Origin: Candidatus Peregrinibacteria bacterium
GTDB lineage: Bacteria > Patescibacteriota > Gracilibacteria > UM-FILTER-43-11
NCBI GenBank assembly: GCA_016699515.1
Contig: CP064978.1
Location: 372,001 to 436,000, forward strand
Length of the DNA: 64,000 nucleotides
Reading direction: 5' to 3'
The notes under the pieces are model-generated. The model ran no database searches. It was not told the origin of the DNA and worked only from the letters and a program-made list of their open reading frames with translations. Below, piece by piece: positions 7,437 through 17,170 of this stretch. Made by a program: the position numbers and the translations under genes. Numbering within the stretch: position 1 is the first letter of the stretch; every line of letters begins with the position of its first letter.

Positions 7437-9227
7437 TTAGTTACTGCGCTTTCTTTCGTGTTCCTTCAGATACTTTTTGCGCAGCCGAATGGTTTTGGGA
7501 GTGATTTCAACGTACTCGTCGGGCCCAATGTATTCAATTCCTTTTTCGAGCGTCATGGGAATGGGCGGGATTAAATTAATGGCTTCGTCGGTTCCCGAGG
7601 CGCGCACGTTCGTTAGTTTTTTGTTCTTGAGCGGATTCACCACCAAGTCGGTACCCTGGTTATGTTCGCCAATCACCATTCCTTCGTACACTTCCTGAGC
7701 CGGAACCACAAAAAGTGGCCCGCGTTCCTGCAGTTTCCATAGCGAATAGGCCATGGTGCTCCCTGTATCGCCCGAAATCATCGATCCCACGCTGCGCTTG
7801 GAAATTGCACCCATGTGTGGTTCGTAACGGTCGAAAGCGTGATATAAACTTCCTTCTCCACGTGTCATTACCAAGAACTGTGAACGGAAGCCGAGTAGCC
7901 CGCGAGTAGGAATGTCGAATTCGAGCGTGGTATTCCCTTCACTTGATTTCATATTAGTCATGATTCCTTTGCGCTTGCCGAGCGCTTCGATCACGCTGCC
8001 CGCCATTTCGTCCGGGACGTTTACGATGGCATTTTCTACCGGCTCCATTTTAACGCCATTTTCCTCTCGCATGATGACTTCTGGTTGGGAAATTTGAAGC
8101 TCGAACCCTTCCCGACGCATGGTTTCGATCAATACCGCAATGTGCATCTCGCCTCGACCGTATACCTTCATATGATCACCTTCTAAAAATTCGATTTTCA
8201 GTCCCACATTCGTTTCCAATTCTTTTTCTAGCCGATCGCGAATGTGTCGGCTGGTTACCATTTTTCCTTCTCGCCCGGCAAACGGAGAATCATTGACCAT
8301 AAAATCAATCGCAAGGGCAGGAGGGTCCACCTTGATTGCCGGTAAAGGTTCGATGGCTGCATTGGTGGTGATGGTTTCACCCACATAAATATCGGGAATT
8401 CCGGCAATGGCCACGATGTCACCGGCGATTGCTTCGGAAGCTTCGATTCGCTGCATGCCATCGTAAGTAAAAATTTTTGTTACACGCCCGCTGCGCTTGC
8501 TGCCATCTGGCTTGATGATTGTAACGCTTTGATTGGGCTTTAAAGTCCCTTCGTAGACACGCCCAACCGCCATGCGCCCTAAAAAGTTATCGTATCCCAG
8601 CGTGGCTGGCTGCATTTTGAAGTCACCATTCGGATTGCCAGTGGCGTGTTCGACTTGTTCAAAAATAAAATCAAGCAATGGAGTGATGTCTTTTCGCTCG
8701 TCGTTTAAGTTTCTGATAGCAACACCGTCTCGGGCGATCGCATAAATGTATGGAAAATCAAGTTGCTGATCACTTGCTCCCAGGCTGGCGAATAGATCAA
8801 ACGTTAGATCAACCACTTCGTCGGGGCGTGCCATTGGCTTATCAATTTTATTGATGACCACCAGTACTTTATGCCCCAGTTCCAATGATTTTCGGAGAAC
8901 AAATTTGGTTTGAGGCATAGGTCCTTCGTACGCGTCCACCACCAACACCACGGCGTCCACCGTACGGAGCACACGTTCCACTTCGGCGCCAAAGTCGGCA
9001 TGCCCGGGAGTGTCCACAATATTCAGTTTTTTGCCTTTGTAGTTAATCGCGGCGTTTTTGGCATAAATGGTAATTCCGCGTTCTTTTTCTTGGTCATTGC
9101 TATCCATCGCCCGTTCTTCCAGTCCTTTGCGCTGGTCAAACCCATCGCTGGATTTTAAAAGTGCGTCCACCAAAGTGGTTTTACCGTGATCCACGTGAGC
9201 GACGATGGCAATATTTCGAATTTCCAT
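7437..9227 (-). CDS. typA: GTP-binding translation factor TypA/BipA
   Basis: 596 residues, full length for BipA. G1 is AHVDHGKTTL at about 10-19, G3 DTPGH follows at about 72-76, and G4 NKID is at about 126-129. EF-G-like domains II, III and V follow, with the BipA-specific C-terminal domain (TDEAINLIPPIPMTLEKGIEYI). It is a ribosome-binding GTPase acting in ribosome assembly and stress adaptation. It is monocistronic, with a promoter-like pair upstream at 9250-9278. The frame is intact. Confidence 0.97.
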   Translation of the reverse strand: MEIRNIAIVAHVDHGKTTLVDALLKSSDGFDQRKGLEERAMDSNDQEKERGITIYAKNAAINYKGKKLNIVDTPGHADFGAEVERVLRTVDAVVLVVDAYEGPMPQTKFVLRKSLELGHKVLVVINKIDKPMARPDEVVDLTFDLFASLGASDQQLDFPYIYAIARDGVAIRNLNDERKDITPLLDFIFEQVEHATGNPNGDFKMQPATLGYDNFLGRMAVGRVYEGTLKPNQSVTIIKPDGSKRSGRVTKIFTYDGMQRIEASEAIAGDIVAIAGIPDIYVGETITTNAAIEPLPAIKVDPPALAIDFMVNDSPFAGREGKMVTSRHIRDRLEKELETNVGLKIEFLEGDHMKVYGRGEMHIAVLIETMRREGFELQISQPEVIMREENGVKMEPVENAIVNVPDEMAGSVIEALGKRKGIMTNMKSSEGNTTLEFDIPTRGLLGFRSQFLVMTRGEGSLYHAFDRYEPHMGAISKRSVGSMISGDTGSTMAYSLWKLQERGPLFVVPAQEVYEGMVIGEHNQGTDLVVNPLKNKKLTNVRASGTDEAINLIPPIPMTLEKGIEYIGPDEYVEITPKTIRLRKKYLKEHERKRSN

Positions 9228-9249
9228 AAAATAAATTAAAAGGCGCCTT

Positions 9250-9278
9250 ATGGTAGCCGATTGTCTTTAAAAACACAA
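9250..9278 (-). promoter_or_regulatory. Predicted typA promoter
   Basis: On the minus strand TTGTGT (9273-9278) and TACCAT (9250-9255) are 17 bp apart, about 25 bp upstream of the typA ATG. The leader would be very short and has no clear Shine-Dalgarno sequence. Confidence 0.45.
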
Positions 9279-9301
9279 TCAAACTTCCTGATTAATTTGA
9301 C

Positions 9302-9329
9302 TTTACTTTATTTTATGTTTTTTTATAAT
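9302..9329 (+). promoter_or_regulatory. Predicted promoter for the 9365 gene
   Basis: TTTACT (9302-9307) and a perfect TATAAT (9324-9329) are spaced by 16 bp, followed by an AT-rich leader of about 30 bp to the ATG at 9365. Confidence 0.5.
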
Positions 9330-9364
9330 TTAATTCCTCCTAAACGTATGTTCATTTCGTTGCC

Positions 9365-9973
9365 ATGAATTTGCCCTCTTCTTCACCGGAACTTTCCAGC
9401 ACTCGGCGCTATGTGCCCAGGGGTCGTACCTTTCATTTACAAAGTGATGATTATCAACCGCTGATTTTACGGAGCGGCTCAGTTATTTGGCCTATCCACT
9501 ATAATGCAATTGAAGGGCGCACTCGCGTTGCTTTTCGCACCCCTTTTTTAAATGATCCGCAGCAGGGGAGTTATGTTGGTGGTCCCAATATGTTGAATGC
9601 GCTGCCTATGGATCGACGCGACTCCGATCCTCCTAATCAACTTTCTCATGAACGACAGACTGCCTTCAGTTTGGCTTATTGTGTGCCTAGTGCTCGGGAG
9701 GCGATCAATCATTTATTAGGATTGCGGCTCTTTGCTCCCGAAGATCTTTTTCGCAACACCGATTCGGCGTCTCAGCGCCTTATTTTGGTGGCATTATCTC
9801 GCTTTTTATTAACACAAACTCTTTTGCCTCGTGAGCAATTTGACCGCATGGCTGAGTGGGTTATTGATTCACAACGGTTGCCCTTTAGCCCTCGAATGGC
9901 TTGCTTTAGGGGCTTGAAACCCGAGGAGCTCAATCGTATTTTCCAGGCAACCTTATCTCCACGCTCTCATTAG
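9365..9973 (+). CDS. Hypothetical protein
   Basis: 202 residues with no signal peptide or membrane helix. It is rich in Arg, Pro and Ser (RRYVPRGRTFHLQ at about 14-26; MDRRDSDPPNQLSHERQ in the middle). The C-terminal half looks helical (QRLILVALSRFLLTQTLLP). I do not recognise a family. It has its own promoter-like sequence and lies 88 bp upstream of the DEAD-box gene, which has a separate -10 element. Confidence 0.6.
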   Translation: MNLPSSSPELSSTRRYVPRGRTFHLQSDDYQPLILRSGSVIWPIHYNAIEGRTRVAFRTPFLNDPQQGSYVGGPNMLNALPMDRRDSDPPNQLSHERQTAFSLAYCVPSAREAINHLLGLRLFAPEDLFRNTDSASQRLILVALSRFLLTQTLLPREQFDRMAEWVIDSQRLPFSPRMACFRGLKPEELNRIFQATLSPRSH

Positions 9974-9979
9974 GTATTC

Positions 9980-10007
9980 TTGCTTTTCTGGGGTTTTCTT
10001 TTATAAT
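9980..10007 (+). promoter_or_regulatory. Predicted promoter for the DEAD-box helicase
   Basis: TTGCTT (9980-9985) and a perfect TATAAT (10002-10007) at 16 bp spacing. The leader to the ATG at 10062 would be about 48 nt, with no clear Shine-Dalgarno sequence. Confidence 0.45.
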
Positions 10008-10061
10008 GGAGCCCTCATTTCATTAAGGTTATGCGTCTTAATGACCTAACCCGCTTTTTTT

Positions 10062-11710
10062 ATGACCTTCAACGAATTTGGACTTAGCCAAGATTTACTG
10101 CGTGGACTTGATGAACTTGGATTTGTTTCCCCTACACCCATACAGCAACAGAGCATTCCGCAGGCTTTGCAGTCCGATCGAGACTTGATTGCCTTGGCCC
10201 AAACCGGCACCGGAAAAACCGCCGCCTTTAGTCTGCCTATTGTTGAGCAAATTGATCAGAATTCTCATCATCCTCAAGCCATTATTTTGTGTCCGACACG
10301 TGAGCTTTGCCTGCAAATTCATTCGGATATTCAAAAATTCACTCGCTATTTACCTCGCATCCAGGCATTGGCTGTTTATGGGGGTGCACCGATTCATACC
10401 CAAATCAGGGCATTGGAACGCGGTGTGCAAATTGTGGTGGGAACTCCCGGAAGAGTGGTGGACTTAATTCATCGTAAAAAGCTGAAGCTTCAATCCATTC
10501 AATGGGTGGTGTTGGACGAAGCGGACGAAATGTTAAATATGGGCTTTAAGGACGATCTGGATCTTATTTTGGCAGAGACACCTTCTACCAAGCAGACCTT
10601 TTTGTTTTCGGCTACCATGCCACGTCCGATTGAGGAAATTGCTAAAAAATACATGCGCAATGCCCTTCGCATCAGCGTGGCCAAAGAAAGCACGGGCGCC
10701 GATAATATCGTTCATGAATATTATATGGTTCACGCGCGCGATCGCTACCAAGCACTTCGACGTTTGGCCGATTTGCACCCCACTATTTACGGTATTGTGT
10801 TTTGTCGCACTAAGCGTGAAACCACCGAAGTGGCCGACCAATTGATTCAGGATCATTATTCCGCAGAGGCACTTCATGGAGACCTTTCCCAGATGCAACG
10901 CGATGACGTTATGCAGCGCTTTCGTAAGAAGAAAATTCAGTTATTGGTGGCTACTGATGTGGCGGCGCGGGGGATTGATGTGAATGACCTAACTCATGTG
11001 ATTAACGACCAATTGCCCGAGAACATTGAAGCCTATGTTCATCGAAGTGGACGCACCGGGCGAGCAGGAAGTAGTGGGCATTCTTTTTCTATTATTCATC
11101 TAAAAGAACTGGGTAAAATTAGGGCAATTGAACGAAAATTGAATAAAAAATTTATTCAAAGATCCATTCCGACCGGTAAAGATATTTGCGAAAAACAATT
11201 ACTCCATTTATTGGAAAAAGTCCGTGAAGCTAAGCCGGATGCCCAAATTGAACCCTATTTGCCTGTTGCCTACGAAACGTTTCATGCATTTGATCGGGAG
11301 GCGCTCATTAAGCAATTTCTTTCGATTGAGTTCAACCGTTTTTTGGAGCATTACGGCAATGCTCCCAATATCAATGCGGATACGCGCAGTTCTTTTCATG
11401 ATCGGATGACTGGAGGAACCTTTCGAGATGAAAAAATCGTTCCGGATCGGGATCGATGCGCCGCGAACACTCCGGAACCTTTGTGCGCTTTCATTTGGCG
11501 GTGGGCTTTAAGCAACGCATGAATCCCAAAGAGCTGATTCAATTGGTCAATCGACACCCTTCTTTACGATCTGCTTTGGTGGGAAAAATCAAAGTAGCCG
11601 CCGATCACACCCTTTTTGAATTGGATGCCTCGTATGAAGCTGAATTACTTAAGCAGCTACGTTTGGCACGTTTTAAGGGGAATCCGGTTCGCATTAAGCG
11701 CGTGACTTAG
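10062..11710 (+). CDS. DEAD-box RNA helicase with DbpA-type RNA-binding domain (frameshifted)
   Basis: The helicase core carries all motifs: Q motif FVSPTPIQQQSIP, motif I AQTGTGKTA, II DEAD, III SAT, V ATDVAARGIDV, VI HRSGRTGRAG. The frame breaks at the A6 run 11431-11436. Adding one A continues into NRSGSGSMRREHSGTFVRF and a DbpA/CsdA RNA-binding domain (FHLAVGFKQRMNPKELIQLV ... GNPVRIKRV) ending at 11710. The full protein is about 550 residues and resembles CsdA/DeaD, which remodel structured RNA and help ribosome assembly. As written, the sequence truncates the RNA-binding domain; I think this is an indel error. Confidence 0.9.
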
Positions 11711-12285
11711 TGGCGTTTTGCGCGAATGGTCAAATATCGTTCCATACCCTGTCCGCAAGCAATCGCAATCAGCAAGATCGTTAAATAGACCAGTAGCAAT
11801 GTGGGATAGTCCCATGGCATGGATTTTTTGAACATCGCCGTAAAGAAAACACTGTACCAGGTCACGAACGAAATCGACCCCAATAAAAAAGCTAATTTAT
11901 GCCAATAACGGTTGATGCGGTGTTCGGCAAGGTTGAAACGAATTAAACGCGGGGCCACCCAAACATGCAGCGCAACTCCATTGAGCACTAGTATAATCGC
12001 CAAAGTGGTTTTGAACAAAAATGGGTCGGAGGATTTGTAGAGGGCTGGATCGGTGCCAAACAGACCTATTCCGGTTACCACCAACAAAAACATTCCGCCC
12101 AGCACAATGTTTTTCATTACTTGCATGACTTCACTTTCTTTTTTGGAAATGCGGTAGTCAGTCAGAAATTTGAAAAAAAGAATGTCGGAAATGGTTGCCC
12201 CTCCCAATCCCAATGTGGTACCCAAAATGTGCGCGGCAAGTAGGGGGGTTTTCCAGAGCGGAAGCAGTTCTAGTACGGTTTCCAT
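11707..12285 (-). CDS. Integral membrane protein, about five helices
   Basis: 192 residues with helices around LLAAHILGTTLGLGGATISDILFF, IVLGGMFLLVVTGIGLF, FKTTLAIILVLNGVALHV, LAFLLGSISFVTWYSVFF and TLLLVYLTILLIAIACG. A His near the first helix, a conserved-looking KTTLAIILVLNG segment and a His in the third helix recall haem or metal membrane proteins, but no motif is decisive. Unrecognised family. Its stop overlaps the end of the helicase by 4 bp. Confidence 0.6.
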   Translation of the reverse strand: METVLELLPLWKTPLLAAHILGTTLGLGGATISDILFFKFLTDYRISKKESEVMQVMKNIVLGGMFLLVVTGIGLFGTDPALYKSSDPFLFKTTLAIILVLNGVALHVWVAPRLIRFNLAEHRINRYWHKLAFLLGSISFVTWYSVFFTAMFKKSMPWDYPTLLLVYLTILLIAIACGQGMERYLTIRAKRH

Positions 12286-12314
12286 GGTGGTTTATTTGTT
12301 ATTGTTTGAGGGCC

Positions 12315-12343
12315 TTGACTCCCGCATGCATTCGGAATAGACT
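12315..12343 (+). promoter_or_regulatory. Predicted promoter for the 12364 gene
   Basis: TTGACT (12315-12320) and TAGACT (12338-12343) with exactly 17 bp between. The ATG at 12364 lies about 14 nt after the predicted start of transcription. Confidence 0.5.
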
Positions 12344-12363
12344 TGGGCTCCAAAGAGCATATC

Positions 12364-12948
12364 ATGAAAACTTTTAAACAACGACATTTTTTTGAATCAC
12401 GCACCTTTGAATTGAAGGCGGAAGGAGTGCGCACGTTCACTAGTCATTTGGGCGGATCGGCCGATCTGTTTGTTCCGTACGATCTGCTTTTAAAAACCCA
12501 ACGTTCCTATTCCGAAAAATATTCACCCTTTGCTGTGTTGGCGGTGGTTTTTTTGTCGCTTGCCGGCTTGATACAGATGTATGGATCTATGTTTGGGTTG
12601 GCTGTGAATTTTTTTGTGGTGGGCCTGTTGGCAGGGGGAGCTCTACTTTCCGTGAGCTATGCACTTTCCATTCGACATTATGCCGCCTTAGAACTTAAAA
12701 ATGGACAATGCTTATTCGTGCTTAAAAAGGCACCATCCACCAAGGCTGTGCATGATTTTTTGCAGGAACTTTTCCGAAGGAGGGATGATTTTTTGAAAAA
12801 TCAATTCTTCCACATCGACTTTAGCAACCATCCTTCCGCTGAAATTCGCAAATTTGATTGGCTTCGTAACGAAGGAGTGATCAACGATGAAGAATTTGAT
12901 TATATTCAGCGCAAAATTTTTGTGCTGAGTGAACATGAGCTCGACTAA
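12364..12948 (+). CDS. Two-helix membrane protein with SHOCT-like C-terminus
   Basis: About 194 residues from the ATG at 12364, chosen because the upstream seven codons overlap the promoter. A soluble N-terminal region precedes a pair of helices (FAVLAVVFLSLAGLIQMYGSM and LAVNFFVVGLLAGGALLSVSYAL). The C-terminus, IRKFDWLRNEGVINDEEFDYIQRKI, resembles the short SHOCT motif that is often a C-terminal oligomerisation module. The middle beta-rich segment could be PH-like. Function unknown. Confidence 0.6.
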   Translation: MKTFKQRHFFESRTFELKAEGVRTFTSHLGGSADLFVPYDLLLKTQRSYSEKYSPFAVLAVVFLSLAGLIQMYGSMFGLAVNFFVVGLLAGGALLSVSYALSIRHYAALELKNGQCLFVLKKAPSTKAVHDFLQELFRRRDDFLKNQFFHIDFSNHPSAEIRKFDWLRNEGVINDEEFDYIQRKIFVLSEHELD

Positions 12949-12958
12949 TTCCGCTGGG

Positions 12959-14178
12959 TTACTTTAAATGGTTCGCCAGGAATTCGATTGTTTTTTGCCA
13001 TGCGTCCATGGTTTCATCTGCTGCATAACTGTTGCCAGACGGATTGGCGAAGGCATGACCTACTCCGGGGTAAATATTGATTTGATTCTTGATTCCCACT
13101 TCGTTGAGCGCCGCTTCAAAGGCGTGCACACTTTCGGTGCTAATTGAGCTGTCGTTTTCACCGAAAATTCCCAGTACAGGACCACTGAGTTGTTTTAGCT
13201 TTTCTTGATCATCGGTTAGTTGGCCATAATAGATCACCGTTGCTGCCAGGTCTTTTTGGGCCAAGGACACATTCAGTGATTGTTGACCGCCAAAACACCA
13301 CCCCATCGAGGCAATTTTTTGGGCATTGGTCTTTTCTTTCAAGTATTTAATGGCTGCCTGCATGTTTTTGACAGCGGGTTCGGGATTACTGCGTACAGCT
13401 CCAGCAAGTTCCCCGGCACGGTCCGAGGTGGTGGCAACATCGCCATACAAATCGACGGCCAACACGTTGTAGCCTTGATTAGCGAGTAGTTTCGCCATGT
13501 TTCTGATGTTTTCGTTTAACCCCCACCATTCGTGAATCATTACAATACCGGGATACTGCCCCTTTGCTTCGGGGGTTGCAAGATAACCCGTGTAATCGGC
13601 ATAATAATTTACGTCAGCTCCTTTTACTTTCACTGAGTCCAGTTGGCTGAATAAATCGATATTTCTTTTTCCGGGTTCTGCCGTAATACATTCACCTTTT
13701 TCGTTGAGTTCTCCTTCCTGGCACCCCATGTGATTTGCTTCCATACTGTTTTCCGCCTCTTGTACAATGAAATTACCCTCCATTCCGTTTGCGCGGTGTT
13801 TTCCAACACTGCAGTAATATTTAAATTCGCCGGCTGCCTTGGGAGTAAAAGTGAGTGTAGTGGTGCCCCTGTCGAAACCTGCTCACTGCGAAAATCCAAC
13901 CCCTCCACCACAAAATCATGCAGTCCTTGTTCGCTGGTGAATTCTACGGTCACTCTTTGCCCTTTTTTAACCACTAAATCCGGATTATTTTTACCATCCA
14001 TTTTAAAGGCAAAATTGACGCCACTTAATTTAAAAGTCACCGCTACTGGACTCATCATCTCATCCATCATTGCCGAAGGCTCGGTGGGTGGCGCGGTTGT
14101 TTCGCTGGCCGGCTCAGAAAAACTGCAGGCTGTAAGTAATCCCAATGCAAGGGCTAGGACGATTTGCTTAAATTTCAT
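12959..14178 (-). CDS. Lipoprotein: cupredoxin domain fused to dienelactone hydrolase (frameshifted)
   Basis: The N-terminus is a lipoprotein signal (ALALGLLTACS) followed by a Met-rich linker (MMDEMM). A cupredoxin-like beta domain follows, ending with YYCSVGKHRANGMEGNF, which supplies the Cys, His and Met copper ligands. The C-terminal ~240 residues are a dienelactone-hydrolase fold: GYLATPEAKGQYPGIVMIHE, nucleophile motif GWCFGGQ, acid FGENDSS and GVGHAFANP with the catalytic His. The nucleophile is Cys, as in true DLH. The two parts lie in different frames that join near 13870-13885 by one base. Such a fusion would sit outside the membrane as a lipid-anchored enzyme. Substrate unknown. 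Confidence 0.72.
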
Positions 14179-14190
14179 TTGAACAACGGG

Positions 14191-15324
14191 TTAATGAATT
14201 GATTTTAATTCCAGTGTAATCTGTTCTTTCAATTTTTCAAAGTTGGTTTTATTGAGCGCAGAAACAAAAAGAGGGGATTGGGCGTGATATTTTGTTTCAA
14301 TTTCCTCCTTTGCCGCTTGATTGATTAGGTCGATTTTGTTGAACACGTATATCATCGGTTTTGCCCCGCAACCCAGGTTTCGAATGACTTCATTGACCAC
14401 TTCAATCTTCCATTCCATATCCAAATCGCTCGAGTCGATCACGTGCAATAAGATGTCTGCGTCGATGGTTTCTGCGAGGGTGGAATGAAATGCATCGATC
14501 AGTTGCGGTGGTAAATCACGAATGAATCCAATCGTGTCACTGATGAGGCATTCTTTACCTTCGCTTGGTAAATGAACCTTGCCGATACGACTATCCAGCG
14601 TTGCAAATAGTTCGTCTTTTACCTTAACGTCTTTGCCGGTTAGGTTTTTTAATAATTGTGATTTGCCGGCATTGGTGTAGCCCACAATGGCCACCGTTTT
14701 GAATCCGTGCACACGCCGTCGCATTCGTTGCCCCCCTCGATTCATTTCAATTTTTTCGATTTGGCTTTTGATCGTTTCTTCTCGCTTTCGAATATGCCTT
14801 TTCATCACCTCGATGTTGGTTTCGCCTTGGCCACGCGTTCCAATTCCACCCCCTTGTCGCATCAATTCACCTCCCATTTTTGCAATTCGAGGCCCAAGAT
14901 GCCGCAATTTTGCCAGTTCGATTTGCAGTGTAGCCTCTTTGGTGGTGGCGTGTTTGGCGAATATTTCCAGAATTAAATCGATTTTATCCCACACTTTCAT
15001 TCCGTGCTTTTCAAATACAGCTTCTAAATTGTAGAGCTGTTCTGGCTTTAGAATATTGTTGATCATGATGTAATCCACCTTTTTTTCTTGGGCAATCACT
15101 TCAATTTCGGCCAATTTTCCACTCCCGATGTATGTTTTGTAATTTGGAATTTGTTTTTTTTGGATTTTTCGAATCACCACAAAGCCCCCATACGTGGTGA
15201 GCAATCTTTCCAATTCATTTAAGCGTGCCAGGCTATCATCGGGGCTCATTTTAGGTTCGATGATGTCAACCAATATCACCTTGGGAAGAGAGGGTTGGTT
15301 TTGGGCTTTTGACTTTTGACTCAT
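14191..15324 (-). CDS. hflX: GTPase HflX
   Basis: 377 residues from the ATG at 15322-15324. The upstream 17 residues in the open frame overlap the ferredoxin gene and are not HflX-like. The N-terminal nucleotide-binding domain contains YIGSGKLAEI. The glycine-rich linker reads GGELMRQGGGIGTRGQGET. The G domain has G1 GYTNAGKSQL, G3 DTIGFI and G4 NKID. HflX splits stalled ribosomes during stress. It is probably co-transcribed with the ferredoxin upstream, 8 bp away. Confidence 0.95.
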   Translation of the reverse strand: MSQKSKAQNQPSLPKVILVDIIEPKMSPDDSLARLNELERLLTTYGGFVVIRKIQKKQIPNYKTYIGSGKLAEIEVIAQEKKVDYIMINNILKPEQLYNLEAVFEKHGMKVWDKIDLILEIFAKHATTKEATLQIELAKLRHLGPRIAKMGGELMRQGGGIGTRGQGETNIEVMKRHIRKREETIKSQIEKIEMNRGGQRMRRRVHGFKTVAIVGYTNAGKSQLLKNLTGKDVKVKDELFATLDSRIGKVHLPSEGKECLISDTIGFIRDLPPQLIDAFHSTLAETIDADILLHVIDSSDLDMEWKIEVVNEVIRNLGCGAKPMIYVFNKIDLINQAAKEEIETKYHAQSPLFVSALNKTNFEKLKEQITLELKSIH

Positions 15325-15332
15325 TGAATTTC

Positions 15333-15599
15333 CTAGTAAGACATTTGAATTTCGCCATCCGTTTTTGGTAGGCATTGGCAGCTAAGGCGTTCGGGTTCAG
15401 GTAAGTCCATCATTTTTTCTGTATCGCTTTTTTCGGTGAATTCCCCTTCGATTGGCTTGAAAGCGCACGTTTGGCAAATGCCTGCTCCATTGCAGGCGGC
15501 AATGATTTCTGCACCTTGTGCCACCAATTGTTGCATCATGGGCTCATCGCCACTTTCGTTGATTTGGTATTCTTTTCCATCCAGAATGATTGTTTTCAT
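15333..15599 (-). CDS. 2Fe-2S ferredoxin
   Basis: 88 residues from MKTIILDGKEYQ. The cluster ligands are in AACNGAGICQTCAF (CxxxxxCxxC) and LSCQC near the C-terminus, the plant/adrenodoxin-type arrangement. Its short length and acidic composition (EGEFTEKSDTEKMM) fit an electron carrier in the cytoplasm. The partner is unknown; adjacency to hflX is not informative about function. Confidence 0.88.
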   Translation of the reverse strand: MKTIILDGKEYQINESGDEPMMQQLVAQGAEIIAACNGAGICQTCAFKPIEGEFTEKSDTEKMMDLPEPERLSCQCLPKTDGEIQMSY

Positions 15600-15633
15600 A
15601 AATTCCAAGGGGTTACAGTGGGTTTATTGTAAT

Positions 15634-16683
15634 TTAATTGATTAGTTTTTTCCACCATTCATTAGTCGCCGGCTTTTGATTCAAAGCTAGGGTTTCGCCC
15701 ATGAGTGGCGTTAAAAGGTTGATTTTATTTTGTTGGGAGGCTGCTTCGGCAATTTGTACCGGTTCTAACCAGCCATGAAAGGCAAGATTGTATTTTCCCC
15801 AATGAATGGGAATCATGGTTTTACACTTCAGATCGATACAAGCTTGCACACTTTCTTTAGGGAACATGTGTACGTCTGACCAGTTTCGGGAATAGGCACC
15901 GCATTCAATGAAAGCCAAATCGAATGGTCCATACTGTTTACCGATTTCTTTAAAGTGCTTGCTGTAACCTGTATCGCCACTGTAAAACAGGCGATTTTTT
16001 TTGGTTTCGATGACCCATGAAGCCCATAGGGTGCACGCGGAATCGGTCAACGATCTGCCCGAAAAGTGTTGCGAAGGAGTTGCAGTGTATTTGATTGGAC
16101 CTATTTGAACGCTTTCGTGCCAGTCGAATTCATGAATTTTTTCTGATGGAACTCCCCATTCTACCAAATGTGCTTTTACGCCCAATGGCACCAAAAAATT
16201 TTTAACCCGCGAATGAATTTTTTTAATGGTCGGCATGTCCAAATGATCGTAGTGATCGTGAGAGATGAGCACGGCGTCAATCGATGAGGGCAGCTCGTTT
16301 ATCTGATAACGATGTTTATAGCGAAATGATTTGATTCCGAGCCATGAAAACGGGCCAATTTTTTTATCGGCTACAATCGGGTCCGTTGCAATGATTTCCC
16401 CCTGTAACTTAATGATGAGCGTTGAATGCCCTAGCCAGGTAATCGAGTCGTTCGATTTTTGAATCGCTTGTTTTTTTAGGGCACGGTTGTCGATGATTTG
16501 TTTGGGTACTCTTTTGGAGCGTGAATCTTGCCAATAATCGCGCATTAATCGGAAGATCATTTTTAAGCTCGGCCTTAAAACAGTTGTTTGCTTATTTCTA
16601 AAACGGCCTTTTTTAAATTGCTTGGATTGATGAATTTTTTTGAGCGAATTTGCATCTGGCTTGCCTCCGAACGATTCAAACAT
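15634..16683 (-). CDS. MBL-fold metallohydrolase, NAPE-PLD-like
   Basis: 349 residues. After a basic N-terminal ~75 residues the metallo-beta-lactamase core begins with ITWLGHSTLIIKL. The metal motif is SHDHYDHLDMPT (HxHxDH). TPSQHFSGRS, GDTGYSKHF and IPIHWGKYNLAFH give the remaining His and Asp ligands. Order and spacing match the NAPE-PLD/UlaG-like group that cleaves phosphodiesters or lactones. It is likely cytoplasmic. The substrate cannot be read. Confidence 0.88.
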   Translation of the reverse strand: MFESFGGKPDANSLKKIHQSKQFKKGRFRNKQTTVLRPSLKMIFRLMRDYWQDSRSKRVPKQIIDNRALKKQAIQKSNDSITWLGHSTLIIKLQGEIIATDPIVADKKIGPFSWLGIKSFRYKHRYQINELPSSIDAVLISHDHYDHLDMPTIKKIHSRVKNFLVPLGVKAHLVEWGVPSEKIHEFDWHESVQIGPIKYTATPSQHFSGRSLTDSACTLWASWVIETKKNRLFYSGDTGYSKHFKEIGKQYGPFDLAFIECGAYSRNWSDVHMFPKESVQACIDLKCKTMIPIHWGKYNLAFHGWLEPVQIAEAASQQNKINLLTPLMGETLALNQKPATNEWWKKLIN

Positions 16684-16695
16684 TTGTTTTGTTGA

Positions 16696-16926
16696 TTAGG
16701 GATGAGTGATTCCACTTTGAACTTCTTTTTCCAGTGCTGCTTTTTTAAGGTCGCGCAATTCTTTTTGGCTTTCACTTAATCGCTATTGTAATTCACTGGT
16801 TTGTTGAAAGAACTGATAGCCCAGCTTTCGAATCCGCTGATAGTTCCATGCGTGCATGATTCCACCAACCACTAAAGTCGTTAAAATGATGGCGAGAGCG
16901 ATGGGTTTTTTAGCATTTTCCTGCAT
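16696..16926 (-). CDS. Small membrane-anchored coiled-coil protein with internal stop
   Basis: A 76-codon frame starting MQENAKKPIALAIILTTLVV, with one N-terminal helix and then a charged coiled coil (SESQKELRDLKKAALEKE). It is interrupted in frame by a TAG at about 16783-16785, after SELQ; translation continues sensibly after it. A C-to-T change of CAG would explain the stop. Its ATG overlaps the stop of the PhnA-like gene (TAATG), implying translational coupling. Function unknown. Confidence 0.45.
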
Positions 16927-17140
16927 TATTTTTTCTTTTTTAAATATTCGGTTCTAAGCACCATGGTGGTTTTCCCATGCGGCACTCGACTTCTTCGGGA
17001 TTATCGGTTAGGCGAATGCCTTTAATAACCATCCCTTGCTTGTAGGATTCTTTGGAGTTTCTGGATTTTAAATCTTTTACTAAAAATACGGTGTTTCCGT
17101 TTTCTAGCGGATTGCCATTGGCGTCTTTGGTTTCTGACAT
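16926..17140 (-). CDS. PhnA/YjdM-like zinc-associated domain protein (frameshifted)
   Basis: About 71 residues matching the C-terminal domain of PhnA/YjdM: DANGNPLENGNTVFLVKDLK, then KGIRL and EVECRMGK. As written the last residues are off-frame. Adding one base near 16974-16978 gives GKTTMVLRTEYLKKKK, the expected family ending, with TAA at 16926-16928. Despite the name, YjdM is not shown to act on phosphonates; its role is unclear. It is probably co-translated with the small membrane protein that follows. Confidence 0.7.
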
Positions 17141-17170
17141 TTTTTTGGGGTTAAATAAAGTGCTTCTATT

